Of a stretch of 23,902 nucleotides of DNA, positions 22,168-23,902 are shown piece by piece; positions within the stretch are counted from its first letter, which is position 1, and each line of letters starts with the position of its first letter. The stretch is from NCBI GenBank assembly GCA_964639275.1, contig CAZXCQ010000071.1, forward strand, positions 1 through 23,902, written 5' to 3'. The notes under the pieces were generated by a model. It made no database searches. It worked only from the letters and a program-made list of their open reading frames with translations, and had not been told where the DNA came from. The DNA is from CAZXCQ01 sp964639275 (lineage in GTDB: Bacteria; Desulfobacterota; DSM-4660; Desulfatiglandales; Desulfatiglandaceae). Both the position numbers and the translations under genes were made by a program.

Positions 22168-23466
22168 CTATTTTTCGGCCAATGGAGAGTCCGAAGGGAT
22201 CGGGAGTTTTGGTTCCATGCTCTGCATGGCCGTGGGCCAAACGATCTCGACCTTCTCATTCACCCATTGCATAGCCACGGGATAGGAGTCCAGGTTCTGT
22301 CCCGAGTACTCATCTTCAGGCGGGGCAAATTTCATCCCGTACCCCGATGGTGTACCCCCTGCGGGAAACTTGAGGTCCAAGGCCGCCTTCCGAATGTTGT
22401 CAGGGGTCAGCGCCCCGTACTTCTCCACCGTATAATCCAGGGTCTTTAAGAGCATCCATGCATGGCCAAACCCCATTGTTGCATGGGCTGGCGGGGAAGA
22501 TTCACCATATTTTTCCTTATACCGCTTTAAGAAGTCCTCGACCACCGGTCTGATATCGGCCTGGAGCTTGCTCAGATCGAGGTTCTGCGCGGGGGCTGTA
22601 TCGATGTTAAAGAGGTACTCGGTCAATTCCTTTCCCAGTTGTTTTTCCAGGTTGGGGAAATTGGCATATCCTGCGCCATGCCCGATGAGCGCCTTGGTCT
22701 TGAGCCCCAGTTCCCTCGCCTGCCTGATGAAAAGCACGATATCCGGATAGTACCCGGTATGCAGGATGGCATCCGGTTTGGCCATCTTGAGCTTCAGGAT
22801 CAAAGAGGAGAGGTCTTTGGCCTTATGGTTGTATGCCTCATTCAGGACCACCTTCATCCCGTATTGTTTGGCACGTTCCATATTTGCCTTTTGTACACTC
22901 GTGCCATAGGGCCCGTCCTCGTAGATAACGGCAAGGCGCAGATCCTTGGGGTCTGAATAGCCCAATTTGGAGAGGTTGTCTTTTAGAAAGTCGACCGAAG
23001 TCTTACCCCATTGGGATCCCATGGGCTGGGGCCGGAACACGTAGTGCTGATGTCTCCCTTTCACCACTGCATCCGAAATGGAGATGGTAATCCAGAGGAT
23101 GGTCTTGTTCCTGTCGCAGACAGGGGCCAGTGGCACGGCGATCGAGCTCGAATATATCCCCAGGATAATGGGGACCTTTTCGACGTCAATGAGGCGCTCT
23201 GCCTCCCGGATCGCCACATCAGGACTCGACTGGGCATCGGAGATCACCGGGACGATCTTGTGCTTCCCGCCGACTCCCCCTTTTTCGTTCCACATGTCGA
23301 TGGCTATCAAGGACCCCCTTTGGCCTGCCTCGGCGCCGGCAAGGGCAAAAGAGCCGGTAATGGAGTACAATACCCCGATTTTTAGTTCGTCCTTTGCAGC
23401 GGCCTGTGGAACGATGCAAAGGAGAATAGCGGCCAGAATTCCAATCCAGACACCTGACTTTTTCAT
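22168..23466 (-). CDS. livK: Branched-chain amino-acid type ABC transporter binding protein LivK
   Basis: This 432-residue type I periplasmic binding protein is the receptor of the importer. A signal peptide is visible (MKK, hydrophobic core to about residue 20, likely cleavage near QAAA at 21-24). The mature part starts LKIGVLYSITGSFALAG, and the first domain contains IAIDMWNEKGGVGG and DAQSSPDVAIREAERL as expected. VAVIYEDGPYG-like text (LAVIYEDGPYGTSVQKA) marks the second domain. Two adjacent ATGs are possible; AGGAGG at 23473-23478 is 3 bases from the first (23469) and 6 from the second (23466), so I chose the second. It is the first gene of the array livK-G-F-H-M. The protein differs clearly from the binding protein at 1470. 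Confidence 0.92.
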   Translation of the reverse strand: MKKSGVWIGILAAILLCIVPQAAAKDELKIGVLYSITGSFALAGAEAGQRGSLIAIDMWNEKGGVGGKHKIVPVISDAQSSPDVAIREAERLIDVEKVPIILGIYSSSIAVPLAPVCDRNKTILWITISISDAVVKGRHQHYVFRPQPMGSQWGKTSVDFLKDNLSKLGYSDPKDLRLAVIYEDGPYGTSVQKANMERAKQYGMKVVLNEAYNHKAKDLSSLILKLKMAKPDAILHTGYYPDIVLFIRQARELGLKTKALIGHGAGYANFPNLEKQLGKELTEYLFNIDTAPAQNLDLSKLQADIRPVVEDFLKRYKEKYGESSPPAHATMGFGHAWMLLKTLDYTVEKYGALTPDNIRKAALDLKFPAGGTPSGYGMKFAPPEDEYSGQNLDSYPVAMQWVNEKVEIVWPTAMQSMEPKLPIPSDSPLAEK

Positions 23467-23469
23467 CAT

Positions 23470-23737
23470 GCACCTCCTATAACCAAGATAGAAGTTAATG
23501 TAAAAGGGTCTTTGACCCTGGTAACGAAGTTTCTGGACACCTTATTCTTGACGGTGTGATCCCCGCTGTCCAACTCAGGCCCTGGTAGCCCTTTCCTGGT
23601 CGCTAATATCACCTTTTTTGTAACGTTGTCAATCCTCTTGCCTTAGGCAGGTCTTTTCTCTCTCCCACGACTCTCCGGCCTCCTTCCCGGGGCACGGTTC
23701 TCCCGCCTCAGCCCTGCACCTGGTGAGTGGAGGTAAT
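23470..23737. other. Upstream region of the livK array
   Basis: This 268-base stretch has no gene and should hold the promoter for the - strand importer array. A 15-base inverted repeat agggtc-ttt-gaccct sits at 23505-23519, about 40 bases before the livK start, a good place for an operator. I could not pick a confident -35/-10 pair by eye. Confidence 0.4.
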
Positions 23738-23902
23738 ATGTTTGACACACCACACAGAAATTTCTATGATCCTGCCCGCGAAAAAACGTATCAATTTAGC
23801 CGTATCTTCTCAATAATTAGGGGTAAACACGTTAATTGTCAGGAGGTCTGGATTCCGGCTTTCGCCGGAATCATTCATGCAAGAGGCTTGCACCCCGATG
23901 GA
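23738..23902 (+). CDS. Doubtful partial ORF running off the window end
   Basis: An ATG at 23738 has GGAGG five bases upstream and opens a frame of 55 codons with no stop before the end of the window. It is divergent from livK. Its second half translates a dispersed palindrome (giving WIPAFAGI, a peptide typical of false ORFs made from this repeat), and no domain is recognisable in the first 35 residues. It may be a short gene, a remnant, or chance. Confidence 0.2.
   Translation, partial: MFDTPHRNFYDPAREKTYQFSRIFSIIRGKHVNCQEVWIPAFAGIIHARGLHPDG
23851..23872. repeat. Dispersed palindrome gattccggc-tttc-gccggaatc
   Basis: Perfect 9-base arms at 23851-23859 and 23864-23872 enclose tttc. The complementary form, with a GAAA loop, occurs inside the MITE-like element at 15506-15521. 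This is a very widespread intergenic palindrome type in proteobacteria and their relatives, usually present in many copies. Confidence 0.8.

Noticed and set aside
22043..22240. N-terminal extension of LivG
   Set aside because: The sequence is Gly/Pro/Arg-rich, runs through two strong hairpins, overlaps livK and is absent from the family.
1..23902. tRNA, rRNA or known riboswitch
   Set aside because: Reading the intergenic regions on both strands showed no tRNA-like cloverleaf, rRNA or riboswitch core that I recognise; a covariance-model search would be needed to exclude them fully.

Overview
The window looks like a chromosomal segment from an anaerobic, fatty-acid or aromatic-acid degrading member of the Desulfobacterota (the old Deltaproteobacteria; a Desulfobacterales-like sulfate reducer is my best guess). 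This rests on gene content: two branched-chain amino-acid (Liv) type ABC importers, a variant acyl-CoA ligase next to an acyl-CoA dehydrogenase, DUF2284 and DUF3237 proteins, and several lipoproteins. It also rests on the many short dispersed palindromes between genes. No rRNA, tRNA, CRISPR array, phage gene or transposase was found. The taxonomic call is inference from family knowledge, not a search.

Left block (1-7165, + strand): the right half of a Liv-type importer (permease LivM, binding protein, ATPase LivF) whose LivH and LivG partners probably lie before position 1. Then come a lipoprotein with a LEA-2/WHy-like domain, a variant AMP-forming acyl-CoA ligase, an intrinsic terminator, and an acyl-CoA dehydrogenase with Asp where the family usually has its Glu base. 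Together they suggest uptake of an organic acid, CoA activation and the first oxidation.

Middle block: a convergent terminator, then on the - strand a DUF3237 protein, a VOC-fold protein, a DMT-family exporter and a two-CBS protein. A 690-base stretch with no secure gene follows, then a + strand AIR-synthase-like protein. Next is a tight - strand pair (ThDP-dependent enzyme followed by a zinc alcohol dehydrogenase) with a recognisable promoter and operator-like inverted repeat. A + strand DUF3313-like lipoprotein has a long structured leader and is followed by a 156-bp MITE-like element flanked by 6-bp direct repeats.

Right block (15682-23466, - strand): one co-directional array reading livK-livG-livF-livH-livM, Fe-dependent alcohol dehydrogenase, SUMF/FGE-fold protein, a truncated MFS gene, and a Cys-rich DUF2284 protein. 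The alcohol dehydrogenase and SUMF genes overlap in a TGATG. Two strong GC hairpins lie between livK and livG. The likely theme is import of a small organic solute and its oxidation or reduction by the dehydrogenase; the substrate cannot be read from sequence.

The points most worth a second look are the active-site substitutions in the ligase/dehydrogenase pair, the MITE-like element with its target-site repeats, the structured leader before the DUF3313-like lipoprotein, the promoter/operator of the ThDP gene, and the coupling of a complete Liv importer to an Fe-alcohol dehydrogenase and a SUMF protein that lacks the canonical catalytic cysteines. I found no clear-cut novel defence or mobile system.
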